Positions 14,597 through 22,770 of a stretch of DNA of 33,076 bases are shown here, one piece after another. The number at the start of each line of letters is the position of its first letter. Position 1 is the stretch's first letter. The position numbers and the translations under genes are program-made. Origin of the DNA: an uncultured Bacteroidales bacterium (GTDB taxonomy: Bacteria > Bacteroidota > Bacteroidia > Bacteroidales > P3); assembly GCA_900319865.1 (NCBI GenBank), contig ONQD01000031.1, positions 1 through 33,076 of the forward strand. Reading direction: 5' to 3'. Below the pieces are notes generated by a model. It saw only the letters and a list, made by a program, of their open reading frames with translations, was not told the origin of the DNA and did not search any database.

Positions 14597-15349
14597 ATGA
14601 ATCAAGCAATCATTATTGGTGCCACATCCGGCATTGGGAAAGAAGTGGCCACACGGCTTTTGAAGCAAGGGTGGCGAGTGGGCGTAGCCGGACGGCGGGA
14701 GCAGGCCTTGGCAGCACTGCAGGAGAGCTACGGGGCTGATAGGGTGGTTATAGCTCCGATGGATGTAATTACACAGGAATCGGTTGAGAAATTGGATGAT
14801 TTGCTGAAGGCCGTACCTTCACCCGATTTGTTTCTCTATATGTCGGGGGTTGGATATCAGAATGTCGAATTGGACGAGGAGAAGGAATTGCGCACGGTAC
14901 GGACCAATTGCGAGGGTATGGTGAGAATGGTGGACCATTTTCTCAATTATGTGAAAAGCAACCGTGATTATAGTGCTTCGCGGAAGGCCCATGTGGCTGT
15001 GGTCACTTCGGTGGCAGGCACTGCGGGCATGGGTAGCGCGCCGGCTTATTCTGCCACCAAACGGATGCAGTCCACCTATTTGACGGCGTTGTCTCAATGG
15101 TCAAGGATGGAGCGAGTGCCAGTGGTATTCACAGATATCAAACCGGGATTTGTGGCCACCGATATACTCAACCCGGACAAGCACTATCCGATGTTGATGG
15201 ATAAAGGGAAAGCCGCATCCCATGTACTGAAAGCCATACGTCAGCGCAAGAGGGTGTATGTTTTCGATTGGCGATTCCGGGTGTTGGTATTCTTCTGGCG
15301 TTTGGTTCCCCGCTGCCTGTGGGAGCGTGTCAGAATTGTGAGGAGTTGA
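14597..15349 (+). CDS. Short-chain dehydrogenase/reductase (SDR)
   Basis: A 250-residue classical SDR. It has the nucleotide-binding GATSGIGKE (8-16), RR at 33-34 that could favour NADPH, YMSGVG in place of the usual NNAG (about 81-86), Ser138, and Tyr151/Lys155 in YSATK. FTDIKPGFVATDI follows the catalytic strand. The C-terminus is rich in aromatic and basic residues (YVFDWRFRVLVFFWRLVPR) and may touch the membrane. The substrate is unknown. The PLD-like gene begins 15 nt after its stop, so the two are probably cotranscribed. Confidence 0.9.
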   Translation: MNQAIIIGATSGIGKEVATRLLKQGWRVGVAGRREQALAALQESYGADRVVIAPMDVITQESVEKLDDLLKAVPSPDLFLYMSGVGYQNVELDEEKELRTVRTNCEGMVRMVDHFLNYVKSNRDYSASRKAHVAVVTSVAGTAGMGSAPAYSATKRMQSTYLTALSQWSRMERVPVVFTDIKPGFVATDILNPDKHYPMLMDKGKAASHVLKAIRQRKRVYVFDWRFRVLVFFWRLVPRCLWERVRIVRS

Positions 15350-15364
15350 AAGACGGAAGAGATT

Positions 15365-15886
15365 ATGTTGAAGTATATTGCTGACAAGGACCATTATACA
15401 GAAGTCTTGTCCCACTGTGGGAGTGTGAAGCATGATTTGTGGATAGCCACTGCCGACCTGAAGGATTTGTATGTGCAAGCCAAAAATGATGCAGAGCCTT
15501 TCCTGGCGGTGTTGGACCGTTTGCTGAAACGTGGTGTGGAGGTGCGCCTGCTTCATGCCAAGGAGCCCGGAGAGAACTTTCGGCAGGATTTTGACCGATT
15601 CCCTGGACTGTGGACGAAGTTAGAGCGAAGGCTTTGCCCTCGAGTGCATTTCAAGATTATGATTTTTGACTGCGCAATGGCTTATATCGGTTCGGCCAAT
15701 ATGACGGGTGCCGGCATGGGAATGAAGAGCGAAAACGGACGGAATTTCGAGGCGGGGATACTGACCGACGACCCTGCGTTGGTGGATGCTGCTGCCGACC
15801 ATTTGGAAGGGGTTTGGCAGGGACGACGTTGCGCTGGCTGTAGGCACAAGCATATTTGTGGCGACCGCATTGACAGCAGTAATTAG
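15365..15886 (+). CDS. Phospholipase D-like (single HKD) protein with C-terminal Cys cluster
   Basis: A 173-residue protein with one complete HKD motif: His95, Lys97, Asp102, then Gly109-Ser110 and Asn112 (RVHFKIMIFDCAMAYIGSAN). Single-motif PLD proteins generally act as homodimers and include nucleases such as Nuc. The N-terminal part (LWIATADLKDLYV, LLKRGVEVRLLHA) fits the usual half-domain. The last 20 residues hold Cys156-x2-Cys159-x5-Cys165 with intervening His (CRHKHIC), a possible metal site missing from the standard family. The substrate could be lipid or nucleic acid. There is no signal peptide, so it is cytoplasmic. Confidence 0.82.
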   Translation: MLKYIADKDHYTEVLSHCGSVKHDLWIATADLKDLYVQAKNDAEPFLAVLDRLLKRGVEVRLLHAKEPGENFRQDFDRFPGLWTKLERRLCPRVHFKIMIFDCAMAYIGSANMTGAGMGMKSENGRNFEAGILTDDPALVDAAADHLEGVWQGRRCAGCRHKHICGDRIDSSN

Positions 15887-15938
15887 CAATGGGTTCCGTT
15901 ATCGGGTAGGCGTTTGGTGTTATTTGATTGCCGGGTTG

Positions 15939-15968
15939 TTTGTATGTCGGGGAATTTGAGTATATTTG
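15939..15968 (+). promoter_or_regulatory. Complete Bacteroidota promoter (-33 TTTG / -7 TATATTTG) for LiaF-like gene
   Basis: TTTG at 15939-15942 and TATATTTG at 15961-15968 are separated by 18 nt, close to the -33/-7 consensus. The leader to the ATG at 16031 would be about 57 nt. This is the best full promoter in the window. Confidence 0.7.
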
Positions 15969-16030
15969 CATTTGGAAAGTAATGAATCATGGGCAACCAT
16001 GTACGTATAATTCAATAATATAAATAAGAA

Positions 16031-16720
16031 ATGAATCGTAACAAAGTTATTTGGGGATCGGCGCTGGTGCTATTCGGCATTGCGTGGATTGTGTGCATTG
16101 TTTTTCATATCAATGTTCTGTTTGAAGGATGGTGGACGATGTTCATTATCATACCTTCTATATGCGGGCTGCTGGGAAATAAAGACAAGACAGGCCCTGC
16201 CATTGGACTGGGTGTGGGTGTGCTGTTACTGCTAGCAGAACAGAATGTCATTGATTGGGATATGTTTTGGAAGATAGGCCTGGCCGTGCTTGTCATTGCA
16301 CTGGGTCTGGGTATGATGTTTGGCTCAAGGATAACGTCAAAAAGGAGGGAGGAGGACAATGCCTCACCACTCGAGATACTGAATCGTGATGGGAAAAACA
16401 TCCGCGTGGTGAATGCATCGTTTGGAGAACAGAATCTGAGTTTAGGCGGGGAGATTTTTGAGGGTGCAGACGTGACGGCTTCGTTTGCCTCGGTTCATCT
16501 TGACCTGCGTGGAGCAACCATCAATGAAGATGTGGAAATGAAGGTGGACTGCAAGTTTGCAGGACTGGTTATCTACGCGCCAAACGACTTACTGGTGAAA
16601 GTGACGGCAGATTCGACTTTCGGCGGAGTTGACGACAAGCGGAGGATAATCCTCTCTAACCAGACACGTACGTTATATATCTCAGGCTCGTGTGTGTTCT
16701 CGGGGATTGAGATTAAATAG
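16031..16720 (+). CDS. LiaF-like four-helix membrane protein with C-terminal beta-helix domain
   Basis: A 229-residue protein. Four hydrophobic segments (about 7-25, 31-48, 56-72 and 79-97) are separated by short loops such as GLLGNKDKTGP. A soluble domain follows (about 120-229) with repeated short strands: VNASFGEQNLSL, ADVTASFASVHLDLRGATI, KFAGLVIYAP, DSTFGGVDD, YISGSCVFSGIEIK. This matches the LiaF-type C-terminal domain, which in Firmicutes inhibits the LiaRS cell-envelope stress system. No histidine kinase or regulator lies nearby, so that role cannot be transferred. It has its own promoter, and its gene is followed by 96 nt of uninformative sequence. Confidence 0.85.
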   Translation: MNRNKVIWGSALVLFGIAWIVCIVFHINVLFEGWWTMFIIIPSICGLLGNKDKTGPAIGLGVGVLLLLAEQNVIDWDMFWKIGLAVLVIALGLGMMFGSRITSKRREEDNASPLEILNRDGKNIRVVNASFGEQNLSLGGEIFEGADVTASFASVHLDLRGATINEDVEMKVDCKFAGLVIYAPNDLLVKVTADSTFGGVDDKRRIILSNQTRTLYISGSCVFSGIEIK

Positions 16721-16816
16721 GTTATAGCACCTTATAGAAGTTGGCATTGTAGAATGGCATGGATATGTTGTTGTATGACACGTGCGATTGAGGTTGCCAA
16801 TAAATAGAAATGAAAT

Positions 16817-17308
16817 ATGCAGGATTTTGCAGCCATAGATTTCGAGACCGCCAACGGCGAGCGGAGCAGTGTGTGCAGTGTTGGGGTGGTAGTGGTTCGC
16901 AACGGCGAGGTGCAAGAGTCGTTTTATAGTCTGATACAGCCAGAGCCCAATTATTACAGTTGGTTTTGTCAGCGGGTGCATGGGCTGGGACATGAGGATA
17001 CGGACAGTGCGGAGGTTTTTCCCAAGGTATGGGCGCGTGTGGCTCCGTTGATCGAAGGGTTGCCGTTGGTGGCACATAACTCTCCTTTTGATGAGGGTTG
17101 TTTGCGGGCGGTGATGCAGGTGTATCAGATGGACTGGCCAGGTTATAAGTTTTACTGTACGTGCAGGGCATCACGGAGAAAATTGCGTGGACTGCAGAAC
17201 CATCAGTTGCATACGGTGGCCGAAGCGTGTGGCTATTGCTTAGAGAATCACCACCATGCTTTGGCCGATGCAGAGGCTTGCGCTGCAATAGCAATCAAGT
17301 TATTATAA
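16817..17308 (+). CDS. DnaQ-like 3'-5' exonuclease (DEDDh)
   Basis: A 163-residue protein of the RNase T / DNA polymerase III epsilon fold. Exo I is AAIDFETAN (Asp8, Glu10), Exo II is AHNSPFDEGCL (Asp92), and Exo III is HHALADAEA (His146, Asp151). These are the full set of DEDDh metal and general-base residues. It is slightly shorter than the polymerase subunit and lacks a polymerase-binding tail, so it is more likely a stand-alone nuclease for DNA ends or RNA. The ATG at 16817 places the first motif at residue 6, as usual. It converges with yidD, leaving only 4 nt between the two stop codons. Confidence 0.92.
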   Translation: MQDFAAIDFETANGERSSVCSVGVVVVRNGEVQESFYSLIQPEPNYYSWFCQRVHGLGHEDTDSAEVFPKVWARVAPLIEGLPLVAHNSPFDEGCLRAVMQVYQMDWPGYKFYCTCRASRRKLRGLQNHQLHTVAEACGYCLENHHHALADAEACAAIAIKLL

Positions 17309-17312
17309 ACAA

Positions 17313-17588
17313 TCAGGGGACGGGGTCATAGCCTGAACCGCCAAAGGGGTTGCATCGGAGGATGCGTTTAAATGCTAACCAGCCCCCTTTGAAAGGGCCG
17401 TATTTCTTTATCGCCTCGACGGCATATTGGGAACAGGTGGGTGTGTAGCGGCATGAGGGCGGTTTGAGCGGGGAGATACAGTGCCGATAAAACCAGATAA
17501 GTGCCAGCATGATTTTGGACAATAGGCTACTGAGCATTGTCCACAAGCCATAAGCCCCCTTGCAAAGTGTATCCCACAATTGTTTCAT
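17313..17588 (-). CDS. yidD: Membrane protein insertion efficiency factor YidD
   Basis: A 91-residue protein. The core [35 protein letters not shown] is the YidD signature, followed by [24 protein letters not shown]. It assists YidC-dependent insertion of inner-membrane proteins. It overlaps the end of rnpA by 4 nt, the common rnpA-yidD arrangement, and is the last gene of the minus-strand operon. The first 25 residues form an amphipathic or hydrophobic N-terminal segment expected to lie on the membrane. Confidence 0.97.
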   Translation of the reverse strand: MKQLWDTLCKGAYGLWTMLSSLLSKIMLALIWFYRHCISPLKPPSCRYTPTCSQYAVEAIKKYGPFKGGWLAFKRILRCNPFGGSGYDPVP

Positions 17589-17995
17589 GCTTCGGGATTG
17601 CTTTGAAGATGTCCTATTTTTTCGATAAGGGCATCAGTTATCTTGTCGAATTTATGATTGAGGGTATGGAAGTCGAGGATGGATGTGTGAATATAGTTTA
17701 TTGACAGTACTAGATTGATATTCTGTGTTGTGAGGAATTGGTAGAGAGTGGGTTTGTGTAAACGGTAGCACTCTCGTGTGAGCCGTTTGACTCGGTTGCG
17801 GTCGACGGCGTGGTGGAATTTTCTTTTCGAGGTGGCAATAAGAACTTGAGCAGGTACACCCTCGGGAAGAGTCCCGTAGGGGCATACCTGCCAGTGGATA
17901 CTATAGGGAAACACCATGATGCGGTGTCCTGACTGAAACAGAGCGTCAATTCGCTTTTGGCTGCAGAGACGTTCTTGTTTGCAGAAAGTGTACAT
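17585..17995 (-). CDS. rnpA: Ribonuclease P protein component
   Basis: A 136-residue protein. It has the N-terminal [20 protein letters not shown] pattern, [26 protein letters not shown] (the RNR basic box, about 70-95) and a C-terminal helix ([15 protein letters not shown]). It binds the RNase P RNA and helps 5'-mature tRNA precursors. Its start lies 8 nt after the hemD stop and its end overlaps yidD. The VKRLTRE motif is intact. Confidence 0.96.
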   Translation of the reverse strand: MYTFCKQERLCSQKRIDALFQSGHRIMVFPYSIHWQVCPYGTLPEGVPAQVLIATSKRKFHHAVDRNRVKRLTRECYRLHKPTLYQFLTTQNINLVLSINYIHTSILDFHTLNHKFDKITDALIEKIGHLQSNPEA

Positions 17996-18003
17996 AGAGG
18001 GTT

Positions 18004-18960
18004 TTATTGTTCTTTTGCCTGCATCTCGGCCAGTTTGGCTGCTTGGCGTTCTGCGCGGCGAGCAGCGGCCTGGGCTTTGCGCTCTTCCTGAAGCTGTTTG
18101 TATTTGGCCTTGTTGGCAAAGACTGATTTAGTCTTTTTTGTTGTGGTAGTAGTGCCACGGCCTCCATGGGACAAGTCCTTTTTCATTGCAGAGGGACGAG
18201 AGATGACCACATCGTCTTGTCCTTTACCATTGATGTAGTTTTCCACGGCCATGGCCATAGAAGGCGAGGTTTTGGTGGGAGCGGCAATGGTAAGCTTGAT
18301 TCCGGCAGCCTTGAGGGCGGCATGGGTTGAGGTTCCGAAAGCGGCAATTGCTACATTCTCTTCGGCCACGTTGGGGAAATTCTTCACCAATGAGCGAACT
18401 CCGATGGGAGAGAAGAGGCAAATCAGGTCATAGTCCTTGAGATTGAACTGAGACAGGTCACGGGGTACGGAGGTGTACATAGTGGCCTTGGTGTATTTGA
18501 ATTTGGCCTTATCCAGCAGTTTGGTGTATTCGGTCTGTTTCTCGTCCGAGCAGGGGAAAAGGAATTTCTCCTCGCGATGTTTGGAAAGGATTTCAATAAG
18601 GTCGGCAAAATACTGGTTGCCGTAGAAAATCTTGCGTTTACGGTATTGGATATAATTCTGCAGGTAGTGGGCAATGGCTTCTGAAGCACAGAAATATTTC
18701 ATGCTGTCGGGAATCACTTCGCGAAGTTCCTTGGCCAGGCGGAAGAAATGGTCGACAGAGTTCTTGCTATTAAAAATAATGGCTGTATATTCGGCAAGAT
18801 GGATTCGTGTTTTCCTGAATTCGGACACGGGTAACCCCACCACTTCGAAAAATTTGTAGAAAGTGATTTCTACTCCATATTTTGTAACTAAATTTCTGTA
18901 AGGGGACTTCTCTAAATCGGCAGGTTCAGGCTGCGAAACTAGAATTTTCTTGACTTTCAT
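18004..18960 (-). CDS. hemD: Uroporphyrinogen-III synthase with basic C-terminal extension
   Basis: A 318-residue protein. The two-domain HemD fold is recognised from KKILVSQPEP, FFEVVGLPVSEFRKTRIHLAEYTAIIFNSKNSVDHFF and the later YDLICLFSPIGVRSLVKNFP plus IAAFGTSTHAALKAAGI. It would cyclise hydroxymethylbilane in haem/tetrapyrrole synthesis. Residues beyond about 250 form an extra tail: a DDVVISRPSAMKKDLSHGG linker, then a Thr/Lys run and a highly charged Ala/Arg/Glu helix (about 285-318) absent from model HemD proteins. The tail may be disordered and nucleic-acid or ribosome contacting (inference). It starts 30 nt downstream of DUF4271. Confidence 0.88.
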   Translation of the reverse strand: MKVKKILVSQPEPADLEKSPYRNLVTKYGVEITFYKFFEVVGLPVSEFRKTRIHLAEYTAIIFNSKNSVDHFFRLAKELREVIPDSMKYFCASEAIAHYLQNYIQYRKRKIFYGNQYFADLIEILSKHREEKFLFPCSDEKQTEYTKLLDKAKFKYTKATMYTSVPRDLSQFNLKDYDLICLFSPIGVRSLVKNFPNVAEENVAIAAFGTSTHAALKAAGIKLTIAAPTKTSPSMAMAVENYINGKGQDDVVISRPSAMKKDLSHGGRGTTTTTKKTKSVFANKAKYKQLQEERKAQAAARRAERQAAKLAEMQAKEQ

Positions 18961-18990
18961 AAATCTTTTGCTTTTTGCACAAATCGCTGT

Positions 18991-19818
18991 CTATGTTGAT
19001 AATACAATCTTAATTACAATGAAAATCGGTACGATTTCGAGGATGCAAAGATAGTAAAATAAAAACAATTTTGGTGTTTTTGAAATTGTTAAAATTAGTT
19101 GTAATCCTCGGAACAGCCTAATTGTAAAGAGAAATCCGAGAGTACCCAAAAGAATGTATAACAGGGTCTGACTTACGTACTCAGTGTATATGATGAAAAA
19201 GGCGAAAGCCGTGGCGACAATCGCATAGAGTAGATGGAAAAGATAGTTGCTGGAGAGGTAGATGTGAATTGACTCGGAGTTGTTGAATGCACTGCCGAGA
19301 AATCGGAATATGCCATTCCTGAAAAAGTACACAATCAAAGCACCCAAAAGCAATAAGAGATATTGTGTTATGTCTGTCCACACATTGCTCACTGTAGGTC
19401 CGTAGGCGTAATAAGCAATCAAGGTCGTTGGCAAGAGCATAAGTAAGGCGATGGGGGCTTGGTTGGAGGATCGGGTGAGGTTAGTGTCACGAAGCAGGCG
19501 GTCCAAGGCCCGGTAGTTTATCGAGGGCATGAGTAAGTCGACCAGCCTTAATTGTTTGCTGCGTAGAAAGATGAATGTAAGGAAAATGGAAAGTACAATG
19601 AAGCCGAAATACCATCCTGGGGCACCTTGATGGTGTATGTCTGTTTCGCCACTGCTGGTCACAGCAAGCGAGTGGTGTGTGAAAAGACTTTTGCGCACAA
19701 CCGGTTCGGACGGTTCGATAGGGGTAAAGATAGTGTCGTACGCGCAAATCACCTGAGAGTCGAGTGACGCGGAGTCCCTGTAGAGGTAATGGGGAGGGAG
19801 TGTGTCTATTTGCTGCAT
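18991..19818 (-). CDS. DUF4271 family membrane protein
   Basis: A 275-residue protein. A soluble N-terminal region (about 1-65) is followed by around six membrane helices: FGFIVLSIFLTFIFL, APIALLMLLPTTLIAYYAY, YLLLLLGALIVYFF, LLYAIVATAFAFFIIY, LLYILLGTLGFLF and LFLFYYLCILEIVPIFIVI. The pattern and the place directly before hemD match the Bacteroidota DUF4271 family as I know it. The function is not established. It starts 1 nt after the stop of the C25 peptidase gene, an obvious cotranscription link. Confidence 0.8.
   Translation of the reverse strand: MQQIDTLPPHYLYRDSASLDSQVICAYDTIFTPIEPSEPVVRKSLFTHHSLAVTSSGETDIHHQGAPGWYFGFIVLSIFLTFIFLRSKQLRLVDLLMPSINYRALDRLLRDTNLTRSSNQAPIALLMLLPTTLIAYYAYGPTVSNVWTDITQYLLLLLGALIVYFFRNGIFRFLGSAFNNSESIHIYLSSNYLFHLLYAIVATAFAFFIIYTEYVSQTLLYILLGTLGFLFTIRLFRGLQLILTISKTPKLFLFYYLCILEIVPIFIVIKIVLST
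19046..19053 (-). promoter_or_regulatory. Candidate internal -7 box inside the DUF4271 gene for hemD-rnpA-yidD
   Basis: On the minus strand this reads TATCTTTG, a TAnnTTTG match within the last codons of DUF4271. It would give an 80-nt leader to hemD, letting the housekeeping genes be expressed apart from the peptidase. A chance match in coding sequence is possible; no -33 TTG at normal spacing was seen. Confidence 0.35.
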
Positions 19819-19819
19819 C

Positions 19820-22672
19820 TTATTTTATGACAATCATTTTATCTGTGAGCGTGTTACCATCGGAATGCAACACTATCATATAGACCCCTAAACGCAAATG
19901 GGTGGTAAAATATTGTGTGGAGCATTCGTTAGATGCAATTTTTATTTTGTCTACCAGTTGTCCTTGGGAATTGTATAGTTCAAGACTCTTTGGTCTATAG
20001 CTTGTTGCGGTATGAATAATCACCTGCCCGTTGTTGGGATTGGGTTGAAGTCGAAGGCTTGGAACTCCCGTTTCGGGTTGCCCTATATGGAGTGTGCTGT
20101 CGTATTCGGGACTTCCTGAGGGCTGTTGCCACGTAGAGAATGGCAGCCGAAGATCGTCCAATCGGGCACAGTCGTCGTGCTGGCTTATCGAGATGTCTTT
20201 TTGGTAAATCCATTGCAATCGGTGTCTGCCTTGACTAACAAAACGGGAATACCGACGCCACCCAAGGTCGCCGCTCCAGTATCCGCACTTGCGGTCGTCG
20301 ATATAGAAATATAGCCAGTCGCTGTTCTCGCTCGAAACGTTGTAGTAGAACGAAATACTGTCGCCGGTGAGTACATCTATGTCCAGCGTCAACACCGATT
20401 TCTGGCTGTCATTCACATTCCCCGAACGTATGCAGTACTGCCCACTGTGGGGGTTGGTGTGGTCAATGGTCCAAGGGTATAGCGGAGCATGTTGCCAAGG
20501 TAGTATACTGAAATCGTTTGTTTCAAATTCTTCGGTGTTTTTCCACGCAGTGATCCATCCCGAGTAGTCTTGTTTCCAATGACCGGCATGAGGTGTGATG
20601 ATGTAGTTTAGATATTGCAGATTCTCCTCGGTGTGGAAAGGAATTTGTATTGGCGTATTAGGTACATCCAGATGGTTGGTGATGGTGGTGGAAACCCCGT
20701 TGAAGGAGGCACAAACCGAGTCTGCTATATCTGAGAGCGTGATGGCCATTCGGTAGTCCCTGTTTGGCGTTATGGCGTTAACTGCGTGGCCATTCAGGTC
20801 AACCACTTCCATGTGTATCAGCCTTGGCCGATGGTCGGGCAGACTGACCTGAAGGTGCATTCTGCTGTATTCTGTTTCGTTTTGGTCCGAAAGGGCTAGG
20901 CTGGCCGAAAGCATGGGTTGCTGACCTTGGATGTAGTTGTTCAGTGTCCATGAAATCAATGTATCGTCTGCGGGGGCAAGGCTATGAATTGTGGCAGAAA
21001 GGGAGTTTGGTAGTTCTGCCCCGATATGGATATCTTCGTTGTCTTGAGTCAGTATTATCTTGTGGTTGGTCACCTCGCCCGAACCGACATTCCTCAGCCG
21101 CAAGACCAACTCGTTTCCGCTGATGGTTCGGGATACTACCGCGCAGCGGGGCTCATGAGCTGGGACCACTGTTATTGTCTGTTCGTTGTAAAGGGCATTG
21201 ACTCGGGTGGCGGTGATGGTGATATTGCTGAGGTCAAGGGCGTTGTCAAACAAGAGTGTTGCGCTTCCGTTGCTGTCCGCAAGAGTGGTGGCCAGCAATA
21301 AAGAGTCCTTTGTGGCACTTACACGTGCATAAGGTGTACAGCCAATAGTTAGTGTGGTTGTGCCTGCTTCCACGCTGTCGGGCACAGATAGCATCAGGCT
21401 GTCGGCTTCACCTATGAATGGTGTCATGCTTGGGTCGCCAAGCAGATTATAAATTTCCCAATAAAAAGCATCGAAAGGCGAACCGGCCATGGTCACCGCC
21501 ATGCATCCGTCGCGCATCATCGACCCAAGGGTTATGTTTTCTCTATGCCGGTAATCTGCTGAGTGCTTTTGTGCGAAAAGGGTGTCGAAAGCACCGGGCA
21601 GGTTTGGGTTATAAACAGGATATTCCACTATGGGATATTGTGCCCCCACTGCCCAATAATAGTCTTCGGTCCAGAGGGTTTCGTTGGTGGCACCAATTAC
21701 TCCTGCAGCCCCTCCGGTGGGGTGGCGCAGCAACTCTTCGCCAAAACAAGTACCGTTAAAGGCATTCGACTTGCAGCAGTTGTTTACATACAGGGTAGGG
21801 GTGGCGTTCTCAAGGGTGTCGATGGTTTGCATTGTTACCAAGGGGTTGTCCCAGCCCCGTTGAGTGCAGTGGGCAGTATAGTTAACCAACGAGTTGGAGT
21901 TGTTCAGTGCACATATTATACTGTCAAATATCTCGATTGGCACCTCGTTGTGGAAACACTTAATCTCCATTTCGGGCAGCAATTGTTCTGCCGCCATCGA
22001 AAGATAGTTTACCTGAGCGTTGGTGGTGAGAGGGGCAATCGATTGTCGTTCGTTTCCTGCAACCAGCAGAAGGTGGTTGTTGTCTTTGGCCCAATTGCCT
22101 TGTTCGTAGGCTATAATTTTAGCGATTACCGTCAGTAGCTCTGCGCTGTCGGTTACCGAGAGCCGCCCCACTTGCACCTCCGGTATGTAGTCTCCCGTAT
22201 ATTCGCCATAATAGAGGTCGGTGGCGTGGCTGCTGAGCCCCGAAGGTGTATTGGTGCCATAAAAAGTGGGAATTCGGTCTACATCTCCAACCAGTATTAC
22301 ATATCGCTGCGCAGGGTTCAGTGTAGATGCGTTGATGTATCGGTTTTTCAGCAGTGCTCTTATCGAGTCTTTGTTGTGGCAGTCGGTGCTGAATGTTTCC
22401 ACCCTAAACCCCTGTTGTTGTTTCCAGTCTCTCAATGAGGCGATATAAGGTCTCAAGTCGGACGTTGTAACAATCAATAGTGTACCCCTTGTGGGGTCAT
22501 CAGATTGTTGGCGTTTGGTAGAGAGTATATTGGGCGTATAGGCAGGAACGTGAGTGGGGGGTAGAACTGGGTTTCCCGATTTTGTATACACGGTTTGCCC
22601 GGTTGACACTGTTGCGAATAATAGAGCAGCAACCAGCAATGGCAATCTTTTTGAGAGTTTGGATATCTTCAT
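19820..22672 (-). CDS. Gingipain-like C25 cysteine peptidase with T9SS sorting domain
   Basis: A 950-residue secreted protein. The signal peptide is about 1-25. The C25 catalytic domain spans about 62-420: TLLIVTTSDLRPYIASLRDWKQQQGF, RYVILVGDVDRIP, then His268 in LVNYTAHCTQRGWDNP and Cys299/Cys300 in YVNNCCKSNAFNG. These correspond to the gingipain His-Cys dyad, with the usual GHG replaced by AHC. Ig-like segments follow, then a MAM/jelly-roll-like region (about 720-860). The last 75 residues are a type A T9SS sorting domain (LRLQPNPNNGQVIIH ... LGVYMIVLHSDGNTLTDKMIVIK). Export and surface attachment via T9SS are inferred. No separate long propeptide is apparent: only about 35 residues separate signal and catalytic domain. 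First gene of the operon leading to yidD. Confidence 0.9.
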   Translation of the reverse strand: MKISKLSKRLPLLVAALLFATVSTGQTVYTKSGNPVLPPTHVPAYTPNILSTKRQQSDDPTRGTLLIVTTSDLRPYIASLRDWKQQQGFRVETFSTDCHNKDSIRALLKNRYINASTLNPAQRYVILVGDVDRIPTFYGTNTPSGLSSHATDLYYGEYTGDYIPEVQVGRLSVTDSAELLTVIAKIIAYEQGNWAKDNNHLLLVAGNERQSIAPLTTNAQVNYLSMAAEQLLPEMEIKCFHNEVPIEIFDSIICALNNSNSLVNYTAHCTQRGWDNPLVTMQTIDTLENATPTLYVNNCCKSNAFNGTCFGEELLRHPTGGAAGVIGATNETLWTEDYYWAVGAQYPIVEYPVYNPNLPGAFDTLFAQKHSADYRHRENITLGSMMRDGCMAVTMAGSPFDAFYWEIYNLLGDPSMTPFIGEADSLMLSVPDSVEAGTTTLTIGCTPYARVSATKDSLLLATTLADSNGSATLLFDNALDLSNITITATRVNALYNEQTITVVPAHEPRCAVVSRTISGNELVLRLRNVGSGEVTNHKIILTQDNEDIHIGAELPNSLSATIHSLAPADDTLISWTLNNYIQGQQPMLSASLALSDQNETEYSRMHLQVSLPDHRPRLIHMEVVDLNGHAVNAITPNRDYRMAITLSDIADSVCASFNGVSTTITNHLDVPNTPIQIPFHTEENLQYLNYIITPHAGHWKQDYSGWITAWKNTEEFETNDFSILPWQHAPLYPWTIDHTNPHSGQYCIRSGNVNDSQKSVLTLDIDVLTGDSISFYYNVSSENSDWLYFYIDDRKCGYWSGDLGWRRYSRFVSQGRHRLQWIYQKDISISQHDDCARLDDLRLPFSTWQQPSGSPEYDSTLHIGQPETGVPSLRLQPNPNNGQVIIHTATSYRPKSLELYNSQGQLVDKIKIASNECSTQYFTTHLRLGVYMIVLHSDGNTLTDKMIVIK

Positions 22673-22680
22673 TATGAATG

Positions 22681-22688
22681 CAAAAATA
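22681..22688 (-). promoter_or_regulatory. -7 box for the C25 peptidase operon
   Basis: On the minus strand this reads TATTTTTG, followed by only 8 nt before the ATG at 22672. The message would have a leader of a few nucleotides at most. It is divergent from the box at 22721-22728. Confidence 0.6.
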
Positions 22689-22720
22689 ATAAAAAAACGT
22701 CATATATAAAAAAAAAAATG

Positions 22721-22728
22721 TATTTTTG
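22721..22728 (+). promoter_or_regulatory. -7 box for the giant surface protein gene
   Basis: TATTTTTG, a full TAnnTTTG match after an A-rich tract. Transcription near 22735 would exclude the upstream in-frame ATG at 22726 and leave about 36 nt before the ATG at 22771. Confidence 0.65.
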
Positions 22729-22770
22729 CATTTTGAAATACTCTCGAATAAACATAAAATACATATCAAT

